Positions 1 through 7,122 are shown, counted from the first letter of the stretch. The stretch is 64,000 nt of DNA from Blastococcus mobilis (GCF_900188025.1 NZ_FZNO01000005.1:124001-188000), one strand, 5' to 3'. Translations and numbers: made by a program. The notes: generated by a model not told the origin, from the sequence alone.

Positions 1-131
1 AGGCCACCACCGTCGCCGAAGGCCTCGAGAGCCGCGCCGAGAAGTCCCTCGCGCTGGCCGCCCAGCAGCGCCAGATCGCCGCAGACCTCATCGCCGGCGC
101 CGACATCATCGAGGAGGCCCGCCGTGGCTGA
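1..131 (+). CDS. 3' end of an unrecognised element-borne gene (partial)
   Basis: An open frame runs in from the left edge (first full codon at 3) and stops at 129-131. The 42 visible residues are Ala/Glu/Leu-rich and look helical, ending IIEEARRG. The next gene starts inside it at GTG 124, an 8-nt overlap that marks a translationally coupled small-gene cluster. No family is recognisable from this tail; phage or mobile-element origin is inferred only from the neighbours. Confidence 0.6.
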   Translation, partial: ATTVAEGLESRAEKSLALAAQQRQIAADLIAGADIIEEARRG

Positions 132-336
132 GCACATCGCTGACCGGTTCCGCTTCAGGCCCGCCACCTCCGCGACCGTCCCCGTGTTCGAGGAGGTCCG
201 CGCCCTCTTCACGAACCTCGCGGAGGAGCTCGACGAACTCCTGCCCGCCGGGCGGGAGAAGGCGGTCGCGTTCACCGAGCTGGAGACCGCGCACTTCTGG
301 GCGAACGCAGCGATCGCCCGCGGGAGCGACCAGTGA
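124..336 (+). CDS. small Acb2/Tad1-like hairpin protein (putative anti-CBASS/anti-Thoeris signal sponge)
   Basis: A 70-residue protein with GTG start overlapping the previous gene. It has a short N-terminal stretch ending in an FRFRP motif, then two helices that would form a hairpin. The second half reads LLPAGREKAVAFTELE and FWANAAIAR, a pattern (P-x-x-REK-x-x-A-x-T-x-LE, then WANAxIAR) that I associate with the Acb2/Tad1 hairpin family of phage proteins. Known Acb2 and Tad1 proteins bind cyclic nucleotides or cyclic ADP-ribose signals and block CBASS or Thoeris immunity. Its place in a phage-like gene chain fits. The family call is from memory of motif patterns, and signal binding is inference; it could be another small phage hairpin protein. 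The 4-nt overlap with the next gene indicates one operon. Confidence 0.6.
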   Translation: MAEHIADRFRFRPATSATVPVFEEVRALFTNLAEELDELLPAGREKAVAFTELETAHFWANAAIARGSDQ

Positions 337-572
337 CCGCCATCCCGAGCGACGCGCAGCTCATCGCCACGGCGCAGGCGCTGGTCCCCGGAATCGACGG
401 CGCCCAGGTCATCCACTTCCTCCGCCTGCAGGCCGAGGAGGTGTCGTTCGAGATCGAGGACGTGCGGTACAAGGCCGAGGAGATCGTCGATCGCCTCCGG
501 GAGCTCTATGAGACGAGGGCGCACTTCGAGGACGCGGCCGACCGCTTGGAGGCCGCTCTCTCCGGCGACTGA
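333..572 (+). CDS. small helical hypothetical protein
   Basis: A 79-residue protein starting at GTG 333, sharing 4 nt with the preceding stop. The middle (about residues 33-60) is charged and heptad-like (FEIEDVRYKAEEIVDRLREL), suggesting a coiled coil. No catalytic motif or membrane segment is visible. It is the last gene before a strong terminator hairpin at 585-627, so it closes the first small operon. Function unknown. Confidence 0.55.
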   Translation: MTAIPSDAQLIATAQALVPGIDGAQVIHFLRLQAEEVSFEIEDVRYKAEEIVDRLRELYETRAHFEDAADRLEAALSGD

Positions 573-584
573 CCTACGTGCATC

Positions 585-627
585 GAGGGGTGCCGCTCCG
601 GACCGTCACAGGGGAGCGGCACCCCTC
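585..627 (+). terminator. intrinsic terminator-like hairpin
   Basis: Perfect 14-bp stem (585-598 pairs with 614-627) with a 15-nt loop, stem sequence GAGGGGTGCCGCTC. It separates the upstream small-gene chain from the next gene and argues that the next gene starts at ATG 659 rather than upstream of the hairpin. No T-tract follows, as is usual in high-GC actinobacteria. Confidence 0.7.
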
Positions 628-658
628 GCCGTACCCCCCGCACCCCTCGGAGCCCCCG

Positions 659-1186
659 ATGCTGCTGACCATCTGCCTCACCGTCGTCTTCGTGTCCCTC
701 GTCGGCCTGATCGTGCTGCTCGCCGGCCGCAGCATCGACGCCGCAACGACCCTCCCCGACCCGGATGCGGTCGACCGCCTCATGGCCGCCCTCGTCGAAG
801 GAGACGACTGCCGCTGCGAGCTCCCCGTCATCGTCGGCAGCCACAGCCCCGAGCCGTACTGCGACACGTGCGGTGGCGACCTCGACCCGAACTTCGGCAA
901 CCGCTACCTCGTGCCCGACGCCGAGCCCGCCGGCCACGCCGGCACCCTGCGCACCTCGAACGGCACCACGTCCGCGTTCTGCGAGTGCGGCGACGAGGGC
1001 CCCGAGGGGACGTTCGACGACGCCCGCGCGTGGCTGGCCGGGCATCACCGCATTATCAGCAGCGAGGCCGCCAGCTCGGCGCGCCTGGTGCCCGTCGACG
1101 TGCAGACCGGCCTCACCCCCGAGCAGGTTCGGGCGCTCATCCTCGACCAGCTCCGCACCCTCGACCTCCGCGGCGGTCAGCGGTGA
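659..1186 (+). CDS. membrane-anchored protein with Cys motifs, unknown function
   Basis: A 175-residue protein from ATG 659. Residues ~2-22 form one hydrophobic helix (N-terminal anchor). The soluble part carries CRCEL, YCDTCGGDL and a later FCECGDEGPEGTFDDA segment followed by WLAGHH; the paired cysteines could bind zinc, but this is not proven. The CECG-EGP-GT-D-A-W-A-H segment recurs in the next gene. An upstream in-frame ATG at 578 is rejected because the terminator stem would fall inside the gene. Product unknown; the location suggests a mobile-element accessory gene. Confidence 0.55.
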   Translation: MLLTICLTVVFVSLVGLIVLLAGRSIDAATTLPDPDAVDRLMAALVEGDDCRCELPVIVGSHSPEPYCDTCGGDLDPNFGNRYLVPDAEPAGHAGTLRTSNGTTSAFCECGDEGPEGTFDDARAWLAGHHRIISSEAASSARLVPVDVQTGLTPEQVRALILDQLRTLDLRGGQR

Positions 1187-1482
1187 CACGCTGGTCCGGG
1201 CCCCTGGACAATGGCGGCTTGGCCCCCTACACGTTCGCCCAGCTCCCAGGACACGACACCGTCGTACGGCACAGCGTCGGCGCCGTGTTTGCCTCCTGTG
1301 AGTGTGGCGCCGAAGGCCCCGACGGCACCCTCGACTCCGCCTGCGACTGGATCGCTGCGCACTGCCTCAGCTTGCTGTGCGACCTCGACGAGGCCGGGCT
1401 GCGCGTCGCCGCCCGCCTCGCCCCGGACTTCACCGGCACCCTCGACGAGCTCATCAGCACCGCCCGCGCCATCGCCGCGTAG
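1183..1482 (+). CDS. CECG-motif protein, paralogue of the preceding gene's C-terminal part
   Basis: A 99-residue protein from GTG 1183, overlapping the upstream stop by 4 nt. It holds SCECGAEGPDGTLDSACDW followed by IAAHC, clearly the same module as the CECGDEGPEGT segment of the preceding protein, without the membrane helix. The first 25 residues include PGHDTVVRHSVG. The pair look like a duplicated small domain. No enzymatic signature is visible and the product is unknown. Confidence 0.55.
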   Translation: MTRWSGPLDNGGLAPYTFAQLPGHDTVVRHSVGAVFASCECGAEGPDGTLDSACDWIAAHCLSLLCDLDEAGLRVAARLAPDFTGTLDELISTARAIAA

Positions 1483-1642
1483 GAACTGGTCGGGTTCCTT
1501 CGCCCTGACAGCACCGCACCCCTACGCCATGAGGGACCAGCCCGCCTGGGGTGGACCACACCCGACCAGCCCCGTCAGCCTGCCACGACGCGACGCGGTG
1601 GCCTCCGCAATCCACAGGACCCCGCGACGTAGCCTCCGGATC

Positions 1643-2500
1643 GTGCCCGACGAGCCCCTCACCGACGACACCAGCGCCGACCCGATCATCGACGCGCAAG
1701 CCGTCATCACCGGCCCCACCGTCACAGACCTCCCCGACGGGTACAGCTACGGCGTCACCCGGTACGCCGACCTCATCCTCCGCGACGCCCTCCCCGACGC
1801 CTGGGACGCGCTCGTCAAGACCCTCACCGACTTCCACATCGAACTCCAAGAGCTGCAGACCGGAGGCGGAGGCCGCACCCGCCACGTCACCCGCTTCGAC
1901 GCCACCCTCAACACGCACGGCTGGGCGAAGAAGAACATCCGCATCGCCAAGACCATCGACGGTCAGCAGGTGTACGAAGTCCGCGGCCACGAGATCGACA
2001 TGTTCACCCTCGGACCCGACGGCACGTACCCCGGCGCCGCCGTCGAGATGGAGTGGAACAACAAGGACCCGTTCTTCGACCGGGACCTCATCAACTACCA
2101 GGCGCTGCACCGCGAAGGGGTCCTCGCCGCCGGCGTCATCGTGACCCGCGGCGACCGCCTCCAGGCGCTGCTCAAGGACGCGATCCTCGGCAAGGACGGC
2201 AGCCGCATCGTCAGCAAATACGGCGAGTCGACGACCCACTGGCGCAAGCTGCTGCCGCGCGTCGCGCTCGGCGGCGGGGGAGAGTGCCCGCTGCTGCTGA
2301 TCGGCATCGAACCCGAACGGATCAACGACCTCCGCCGGCTCGAGGAGGTCGCCGAGTTCGTCCGCGACGCCCGCGAGTTCCTCGACCAGAAGCAGTACCA
2401 GGCCGTCGGCATGACCCGCGCCGAAGCGCAGCAGCGGCTCCGGAACGTGCAGGAGGCCGCCATTCAAGCCATCCCGCCGCTGCCCCGCGAACGCGATTAG
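1643..2500 (+). CDS. BglII/BstYI-family type II restriction endonuclease
   Basis: About 285 residues. The core reads EIDMF, then AVEMEWNNKDPFFDRDL, then GVIVTRG, which matches the PD-(D/E)XK core of the BglII/BstYI family (IDF ... VEVQ ... IIITKG in BglII). The Asp of EIDMF and the first Glu of EME occupy the metal-binding positions; the BglII Gln of E-x-Q is Glu here, as in BamHI. Expected to cut GATC-centred hexamers, but specificity cannot be read from sequence. The start is uncertain: GTG 1643 is chosen because codon bias falls off upstream; ATG 1529 would add 38 residues. It converges with an HTH gene and an adenine methyltransferase that plausibly protects its site. Confidence 0.7.
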   Translation: MPDEPLTDDTSADPIIDAQAVITGPTVTDLPDGYSYGVTRYADLILRDALPDAWDALVKTLTDFHIELQELQTGGGGRTRHVTRFDATLNTHGWAKKNIRIAKTIDGQQVYEVRGHEIDMFTLGPDGTYPGAAVEMEWNNKDPFFDRDLINYQALHREGVLAAGVIVTRGDRLQALLKDAILGKDGSRIVSKYGESTTHWRKLLPRVALGGGGECPLLLIGIEPERINDLRRLEEVAEFVRDAREFLDQKQYQAVGMTRAEAQQRLRNVQEAAIQAIPPLPRERD

Positions 2501-2727
2501 GTCGACGTGTCCGGCCGGGGCCGACGGTTCGCGCCGCCCCGGCCGCGGAACGTCACCCCCGCGTCGGTGAGCAGCCCCCGGACCCGCGTGATCGAGTAGC
2601 CGTGCTCCGCAGACAGCTGCCGGATGCTGCGGCCGGCCTCGTACGCCGCCCGCAGCTGCTCAGCTGTCTGCTGCCGCGTCTCCCCGCTCAGCCTCTGGTG
2701 CGGCCGCAACGTCGGTGTGGACGACAT
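2497..2727 (-). CDS. small helix-turn-helix DNA-binding protein
   Basis: A 76-residue basic protein with a single HTH at about residues 27-55 (RAAYEAGRSIRQLSAEHG then YSITRVRGLL) and an Arg/Gly-rich tail. Similar short HTH proteins in actinobacteria resemble the Hin-recombinase DNA-binding domain. It starts inside the 3' end of the methyltransferase gene (68-nt overlap) and its stop overlaps the stop of the restriction gene. A control role for the restriction-modification cassette is possible but inferred from position only. Confidence 0.65.
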   Translation of the reverse strand: MSSTPTLRPHQRLSGETRQQTAEQLRAAYEAGRSIRQLSAEHGYSITRVRGLLTDAGVTFRGRGGANRRPRPDTST

Positions 2728-3571
2728 CGGTCACCTCCGTGGCTTGAGCGTAGGAGCCGACCTCGATGTCTGCCTGCGGATGGGCCACATCCCACGCGTA
2801 CCCGCGGTGCCGCTGCCCGCGCGGCTGCACGTCGTCGGCGGCCTCGTTGCCCCACACCTGCCAGCCGTCCCGCGGATACCGGGCGAACATCTCCAGGAAC
2901 GGCCCAGGGGAGCACGCCTCGATGAGGTCGTACTGCTCGTCAGGCTTGCGGGAGTGCTCCCGCTTCCGGGTCTCGATCATGTTCACCTGCGACCGGCCCG
3001 GCGGCAGCGTCCGCATGCTGCCGCGCACTCCGAACAGGATGAGCTCGGTGACGTTGCGGAAGTAGAACCCGACCCCGCGGCCGTCGGGGCCGCCGTCCTT
3101 GCGGCGCTTGGCCCACACGAGGTTGGAGATGTACCGGAAGCCCCACGCCTCCATCACGCGCAGCCCCTCGGGCAGCAGCGCGTTCGGCACCCACAGGTAC
3201 AGGTGCGCCGCGTCGGCGACCACGTCGGAGACGGGCAGGTCGCAGATCTGGTCCAGCGTCATCGTGTCGTACCGGTCCAGGCGCCGATGCTCCGGCGCGA
3301 CCTTCCCGGTCCGGTTGGCGAACCGCCATGGGGGGTCGGCGAGGACGGTCTTGAACCCGCCGTCGACGGTCGGCAGCGGAGGCAGCGGCTCGGGGGCGGC
3401 CACGTCGGCGCGTAGCGGCGCGACAAGCCGCGGCCGGCGTGTGGCCGCGCGCGGCTTGGTCTCCGGCTGGCGGAGCACCTCGGGGGCCGGGAGGTCGATG
3501 GGCTCGGCGGTCACGGCGGGGGCTCCTTGCACGGTTGGATCGTATGGGTCTGCGGTCACCGTGCCGGTCAT
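2660..3571 (-). CDS. MT-A70-family N6-adenine DNA methyltransferase
   Basis: 303 residues. After a ~70-residue Pro/Ala-rich N-terminus, the MT-A70 core begins with FKTVLADPPWRF (catalytic DPPW motif), followed by LYLWVPNALLPEGLRVME, GFRYISNLVWAK and HSRKPDEQYDLIE, all typical of this family. The enzyme would transfer methyl from S-adenosylmethionine to adenine N6. It sits beside a BglII-type endonuclease, so the likely job is protection of the cognate site; a solitary phage methyltransferase is the alternative. Its 3' end overlaps the HTH gene by 68 nt, implying co-transcription. Confidence 0.85.
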   Translation of the reverse strand: MTGTVTADPYDPTVQGAPAVTAEPIDLPAPEVLRQPETKPRAATRRPRLVAPLRADVAAPEPLPPLPTVDGGFKTVLADPPWRFANRTGKVAPEHRRLDRYDTMTLDQICDLPVSDVVADAAHLYLWVPNALLPEGLRVMEAWGFRYISNLVWAKRRKDGGPDGRGVGFYFRNVTELILFGVRGSMRTLPPGRSQVNMIETRKREHSRKPDEQYDLIEACSPGPFLEMFARYPRDGWQVWGNEAADDVQPRGQRHRGYAWDVAHPQADIEVGSYAQATEVTDVVHTDVAAAPEAERGDAAADS

Positions 3572-3679
3572 CGACGCGGTGTCACTCGCTGCGGCCTGGT
3601 CACAGTCAGGGTGTGCCGTGGGTGGGACAGTTCAGGTGGCTGCGGGACGCTGTGGGCCGAGCCCGGACGGTCCGAGCGC

Positions 3680-3880
3680 ATGGAGGCGCTGCCCACCCCG
3701 GCCGAGTACGTCGTCGCGCTACACACGGCGACGAAGGCGGGCCGGCGCACGCCGTACGTCGACCGCCTCCTCGAGGCGCTGCACGTCGCACTCATCGTGC
3801 ACGGCCCGATCGTCATCCTCACCCCACCGGGGCAGACGCCGGTGATCGTGTCCGCTGCCGCGGGTAGCGTCACCACCTGA
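3680..3880 (+). CDS. small hypothetical protein
   Basis: 66 residues from ATG 3680 (MEALPTPAEYVVAL...). Codon bias is weak before 3680, so the longer frame from 3527 is not favoured. The C-terminal half is hydrophobic (HVALIVHGPIVIL). No family is recognised. It lies alone between divergent methyltransferase and integrase modules and converges on a strong hairpin at 3926-3958. Confidence 0.4.
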   Translation: MEALPTPAEYVVALHTATKAGRRTPYVDRLLEALHVALIVHGPIVILTPPGQTPVIVSAAAGSVTT

Positions 3881-3925
3881 CCGGGCTGCGAATGATGCCC
3901 GGCGGGTAGCGCACCTGCCCACCAG

Positions 3926-3958
3926 CGGCCCCGCCGGCCCGATCAGCTGGCGGGGCCG
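3926..3958. terminator. bidirectional terminator-like hairpin
   Basis: Perfect 10-bp stem (3926-3935 with 3949-3958, CGGCCCCGCC) and 13-nt loop, placed between the convergent ends of the small gene ending at 3880 and the minus-strand gene ending at 3966. Confidence 0.6.
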
Positions 3959-3965
3959 TTGGCGT

Positions 3966-4259
3966 TCAGTACCCGAGGACGCGAAGCTCCAGCTTCCGGA
4001 CCCGCTCCGCGCTCGCCTCCCGGGACAGGGCCAGCACCGCCTCTGCAGCCAGCGTCACCCCGCGTCGCGCGTCCTCGTCCCGTTCCTCGGTCAGGCCCTC
4101 GATGGTCCCCATCACCGCCCTGAACGCGTCACTGAGCGCCTCCGACCGGATGATGTCCGCCTCCAGCCGCGCCGCCGTCCGCGCGCGGGCCTCCGCCACG
4201 CTGTCCGTGGTCACCGAATCCTGCTCCGCCACGCTCGCCCCGCCCCTCGCCTCGGTCAC
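3966..4259 (-). CDS. small helical protein downstream of the integrase
   Basis: 97 residues from GTG 4259, overlapping the integrase stop by 4 nt. Nearly all helical and charged, with Arg/Glu-rich stretches (EARARTAARLEADII; EERDEDARRG) that suggest a coiled coil. No known domain. The coupling to the integrase suggests an element-maintenance or accessory role, but nothing in the sequence shows which. Confidence 0.55.
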   Translation of the reverse strand: MTEARGGASVAEQDSVTTDSVAEARARTAARLEADIIRSEALSDAFRAVMGTIEGLTEERDEDARRGVTLAAEAVLALSREASAERVRKLELRVLGY

Positions 4260-5749
4260 CCGAACACCGCCCCCATCTGCTCGATGAACTTCTCGTCGTC
4301 GGTCGTCAACACCCGCGAGTACGTCTTCATGATCGTCGCCGGGCTGTTCCCGACGACCTCCGCGATCTTCGGCAGCGGCACACCCTGGGCAATCGCCGTC
4401 GTCACCATCGAATGCCTGAGCTGGTACATGGTGACGCCGCTCAGTGGACCGTCCGGATGCAGCTTCCGCCGCACCGTCCGGAACACCCGGCCCAGGTGGT
4501 CGAGGCTGAACAGGTTCCCCTGCGTGTTCAGGAACAGGCGGGCACCCGGCCGCACGTCGGTCCGGTCGATGAGCTCCCGCAGCGCGCGCACCGTCTCCGG
4601 TGGCAGCGGCACGTGCCGTTCCGCACCGACCGCCCGGGCCTTCAGGTGCGCCCGGTCGGCGTGCTTGCCGCCGGTGCCCGTCCACCGCTTGTCCCCAGCG
4701 TCGACCGTCGGCCGCCACAGCCGCACCCAGCCCCACGAGCCATCGTCGGGCAGGTGGAGACGCTTGTGCGCGTTCCGGATGCTCAGCGCCTCACTGGGTC
4801 GCATCCCGGTCGTCCACAGCAGCGTGAAGAACACGGCGAACCGCCACGCGTACCAGGAGTGCTCACGGACCGCGACGCAGAACGCGCGGCACTCGTCGGC
4901 ATCCATGACCCGGTCCGGGTCGACGACCGTCGAGTCGACGTCCTCCTCGGTCTCGGTGGCGGTCGTGTCCGCGGCCATCGTCGTCACCGGCCGGACCCGC
5001 TTCGCGTCCCGAACCGGGTTCACTGGCAGCAGCCCGAGGCGGACCGCCTCGGTGCCAATCCAGTTGAACGACCCGCGGGTCGCGGTCCGGCGGTCCTTCT
5101 CGTACAGCTTCCCGTTCAGCTGCGTCGACGCCGCGACCAGCGCCTCCTCAACGACGGGCAGCGTCAGGTCGGTCGCCGGCCGCACGTGGTCGGGAATCCA
5201 CGCGACCGCAGCACGGACGGCCTGCGGCTGCGTCGACAGGTCCGCGGTGCGGCCGGCCTCCGGCGGCAGCAGGAACGCGTACAGCGCGCGGCGGGCGTCG
5301 GCGAGGGTGATGCCGCGGGGCAGGTCGTCGGTCAGCAGCGCGGCGACGATGCACGCCATCGTCTCCACGCGGCTCTTCCGGTTGCCCGGCGACCAGTCGC
5401 CCCACTCGCGGGCGATGACCGCGACGGCCAGCTGCAGCACGTCAGGGACCGCGACCGGCGCCGCGGCGGGCTGCTCGGCGAGGTGCAGGCCCTCGGGGAG
5501 GCCGGACACGCGGTGGAACCGGACGGTCGGGTTGCCCGCCGCTCGGACCAGTTCGGCGCGGAACGCCTCGGCGATGGCGTCGGGCTTGCGGCCGGGCGCG
5601 GCCGGCTTGCTCCGGGACCGCTGGGCGGTGCCGACGCGCCACTTGACGACGTAGTTGCCGCTGCTGCGCGGCTGCGGACGCGGCCACACGTACACGTGCA
5701 CGCTCGACACCCACTCGTCGGCGGGCGCCGTCGGGGCGTGGGCGGTCAT
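4256..5749 (-). CDS. int: tyrosine recombinase / site-specific integrase
   Basis: 497 residues. The N-terminal third includes an SAM-like core-binding region; the catalytic domain holds box I (TTGMRPSEALSIRNAHK, catalytic Arg), box II (MYQLRHSMVTTA, Arg ~445) and the nucleophile Tyr ~477 in TIMKTYSRV. The canonical box II first His is Tyr here (Y-Q-L-R) and the GH before the nucleophile is GN, both tolerated variants in phage integrases. It would insert and excise the element at its attachment site. Gene order xis-int with a 1-nt gap is typical, with int followed by an overlapping small gene. Placed next to the element's right end. Confidence 0.93.
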   Translation of the reverse strand: MTAHAPTAPADEWVSSVHVYVWPRPQPRSSGNYVVKWRVGTAQRSRSKPAAPGRKPDAIAEAFRAELVRAAGNPTVRFHRVSGLPEGLHLAEQPAAAPVAVPDVLQLAVAVIAREWGDWSPGNRKSRVETMACIVAALLTDDLPRGITLADARRALYAFLLPPEAGRTADLSTQPQAVRAAVAWIPDHVRPATDLTLPVVEEALVAASTQLNGKLYEKDRRTATRGSFNWIGTEAVRLGLLPVNPVRDAKRVRPVTTMAADTTATETEEDVDSTVVDPDRVMDADECRAFCVAVREHSWYAWRFAVFFTLLWTTGMRPSEALSIRNAHKRLHLPDDGSWGWVRLWRPTVDAGDKRWTGTGGKHADRAHLKARAVGAERHVPLPPETVRALRELIDRTDVRPGARLFLNTQGNLFSLDHLGRVFRTVRRKLHPDGPLSGVTMYQLRHSMVTTAIAQGVPLPKIAEVVGNSPATIMKTYSRVLTTDDEKFIEQMGAVFG

Positions 5750-5750
5750 C

Positions 5751-6011
5751 TCAGGCCGCCAGCGGCAGCGCGTCCAGCCACGCGGCGACGTCGGCGCGCA
5801 GGAACCGCACCGAGCGGTTCGGCAGCCGACGCGGCGCGGGGAACGGGGCGACGGCGCGGGCGCGCCACTTGTCGAGGGTCTTGCGGCTCAGCGGACCGTC
5901 CGGGGTGCGCAGCAGCTCGCACACGTCGTCGACGGTCAGCCACTCGCCGACCGTGGTCAGCTGCACGACGTTGCTCGGGCCGGGGTTCGGGGTGGGGTTC
6001 TTGCGGGGCAT
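5751..6011 (-). CDS. excisionase / AlpA-like helix-turn-helix protein
   Basis: 86 residues from ATG 6011. Contains WLTVDDVCELLRT, SRKTLDKWRARAV and FLRADVAAWLDAL, the winged-HTH arrangement of MerR-like excisionases (DNA-binding domain of the 'helix-turn-helix domain 17' type). It ends 1 nt before the integrase ATG, so both are read from one promoter. It would direct excision or repress int. The start is set by the last ATG before the non-coding right end. Confidence 0.85.
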   Translation of the reverse strand: MPRKNPTPNPGPSNVVQLTTVGEWLTVDDVCELLRTPDGPLSRKTLDKWRARAVAPFPAPRRLPNRSVRFLRADVAAWLDALPLAA

Positions 6012-6208
6012 GGCGAGGCACGGTGCGCACGCCGAACATGAGGGCAGTCGCCCCGCGGTGACCCTCCCCACAACGGGTGAGGTGCCCCGAGGCACGGTGA
6101 GGCATGGTCCGACGGAGGGCCGCCGCCGAGGTGCTCATCAGCGGTCGCGTCGGGTACATGCCGGGTACGGTAGCGCACCGCTGCGCACATCTGGGATCGT
6201 TTTCCCAG
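6012..6208. other. right end of the integrated element (putative attR region)
   Basis: About 200 bp without a convincing gene between the excisionase start and the DUF4244 gene. It should hold the xis-int promoter and the recombination site. A 12-bp direct repeat CGAGGCACGGTG lies at 6014-6025 and 6088-6099, possibly arm-type Int or Xis sites. The exact core cannot be placed because the other end of the element is outside the window. Confidence 0.5.
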
Positions 6209-6370
6209 GTGAAACGCCTGATTAGGGTATGGGTGCTGACGGCCGAGTACGCCGTCGGCACCGTGGCCGCCTGCGCGTTCGCCGCAGTGCTCTACCGCGT
6301 GGTCACCGGCAGCTCGATCGTCACCGGGCTCACCGACCTGGTCGAGTCCGCCCTCGCCACGCTCTCCTGA
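6209..6370 (+). CDS. DUF4244 pilin-like protein with altered N-terminus
   Basis: About 53 residues from GTG 6209. The conserved DUF4244 part starts at LTAEYAVGTVAACAFAAVLY and continues to the end; it is a single membrane helix of the type-IV/Flp pilin kind. Homologues normally carry a longer charged leader and a G-M/S-T-TAEYAVG junction. Here the preceding residues (VKRLIRVWV) look unlike that leader, consistent with replacement by element DNA. GTG 6233 is an alternative start. Neighbouring TadE genes indicate a tad pilus locus whose upstream part lies beyond the element. Confidence 0.65.
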   Translation: MKRLIRVWVLTAEYAVGTVAACAFAAVLYRVVTGSSIVTGLTDLVESALATLS

Positions 6371-6373
6371 GTG

Positions 6374-6760
6374 ATGCACCACCGTCCCGACCGCCCGGTC
6401 CGCCACCCTCGCCGGGAGGCCGGCATGGTGACCGCCGAGACGGCGGTCGTCCTTCCCGTCCTGCTGCTGGTCCTCGCGGGCGCGGTCGCCGCCGTGACGG
6501 TGGTCGGTGCCCAACTGCGGTGTGTGGACGGGGCGCGTGAGGGCGCCCGGGGCGCGGCCCGAGGTCAGTCGGTCGCGGAGGTGACCACCCTGGTGCATCG
6601 GGCCGCACCCGAGGGAGCGGTCACCACGGTCATCCCCGACGGGGAGGAGGTGCGGGTGACCGTCTCGGCGGAGATCGCGCCGCTGGGTCCGGTGCCCCTG
6701 CGGGTCACCGTCTCGGCGGAGGCGGTGGCGCTGCGGGAGCCGGGCGGCGAGACCGGATGA
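6374..6760 (+). CDS. TadE-family pilus assembly protein
   Basis: 128 residues from ATG 6374. The GMVTAETAVVLPVLLL segment is the TadE prepilin-like cleavage and membrane motif, followed by a hydrophobic helix and an exported domain. The family helps assemble Flp/Tad surface pili or related secretion. It sits 3 nt after DUF4244 and its stop overlaps the next start by 4 nt, so the three genes form one operon, the same arrangement as Rv3656c-Rv3654c in M. tuberculosis. Confidence 0.8.
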   Translation: MHHRPDRPVRHPRREAGMVTAETAVVLPVLLLVLAGAVAAVTVVGAQLRCVDGAREGARGAARGQSVAEVTTLVHRAAPEGAVTTVIPDGEEVRVTVSAEIAPLGPVPLRVTVSAEAVALREPGGETG

Positions 6761-7122
6761 CCGGGGGGAGGGACTCCGAGCGCGGCTCCGCGACCGTCTG
6801 GATGCTGGCGCTGTCCGGCGTCCTGGCGGTCATCGGGGCGGCGGCGGTGCTCACCGGCGCCGCCGTGGTCGCTCGTCACCGCGCCACCGTCGCCGCCGAT
6901 CTCGCCGCGCTGGCCGGGGCGGTCCGCGCCCTGCAGGGGGCGGACGCCTGCGGCACGGCCGGTCGGCTGGCGAGGGCGAACGCCGCGGAGCTGACCCGGT
7001 GCGACGTCCGGGACGGGGCCGTGGTCGACGTGGTGGTCAGCCTGCCGGTCCGGTTGGGTCGCCTGGGCGTCTTCTCGGCGACCGCCGGTGCCCGCGCCGG
7101 CCCCGCGGACCCGCCGGGGCTA
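6757..7122 (+). CDS. TadE-like secretion-neighbourhood protein lacking its expected stop codon
   Basis: Conserved part about 110 residues: GSATVWMLALSGVLAVIGAAA is the membrane segment, followed by VAARHRA-type sequence and an exported region ending FSATAGARAGP, where homologues end. In this frame no stop follows, and the frame stays open antisense through the helicase gene to 9324. A TAG at 7121-7123 lies one frame over and forms CTAG with the helicase stop, the usual geometry for convergent neighbours. I therefore end the feature at 7122. A small indel or assembly error near the 3' end is the simplest explanation. Confidence 0.6.

Noticed and set aside
578-658. Earlier ATG start for the 659 gene
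   Set aside because: The 14-bp terminator stem at 585-627 would lie inside the coding region.
508-1182. N-terminal extension of the 1183-1482 gene
   Set aside because: It overlaps two better-supported genes and the terminator hairpin and is Arg/Pro-rich shadow sequence; the real start is GTG 1183.
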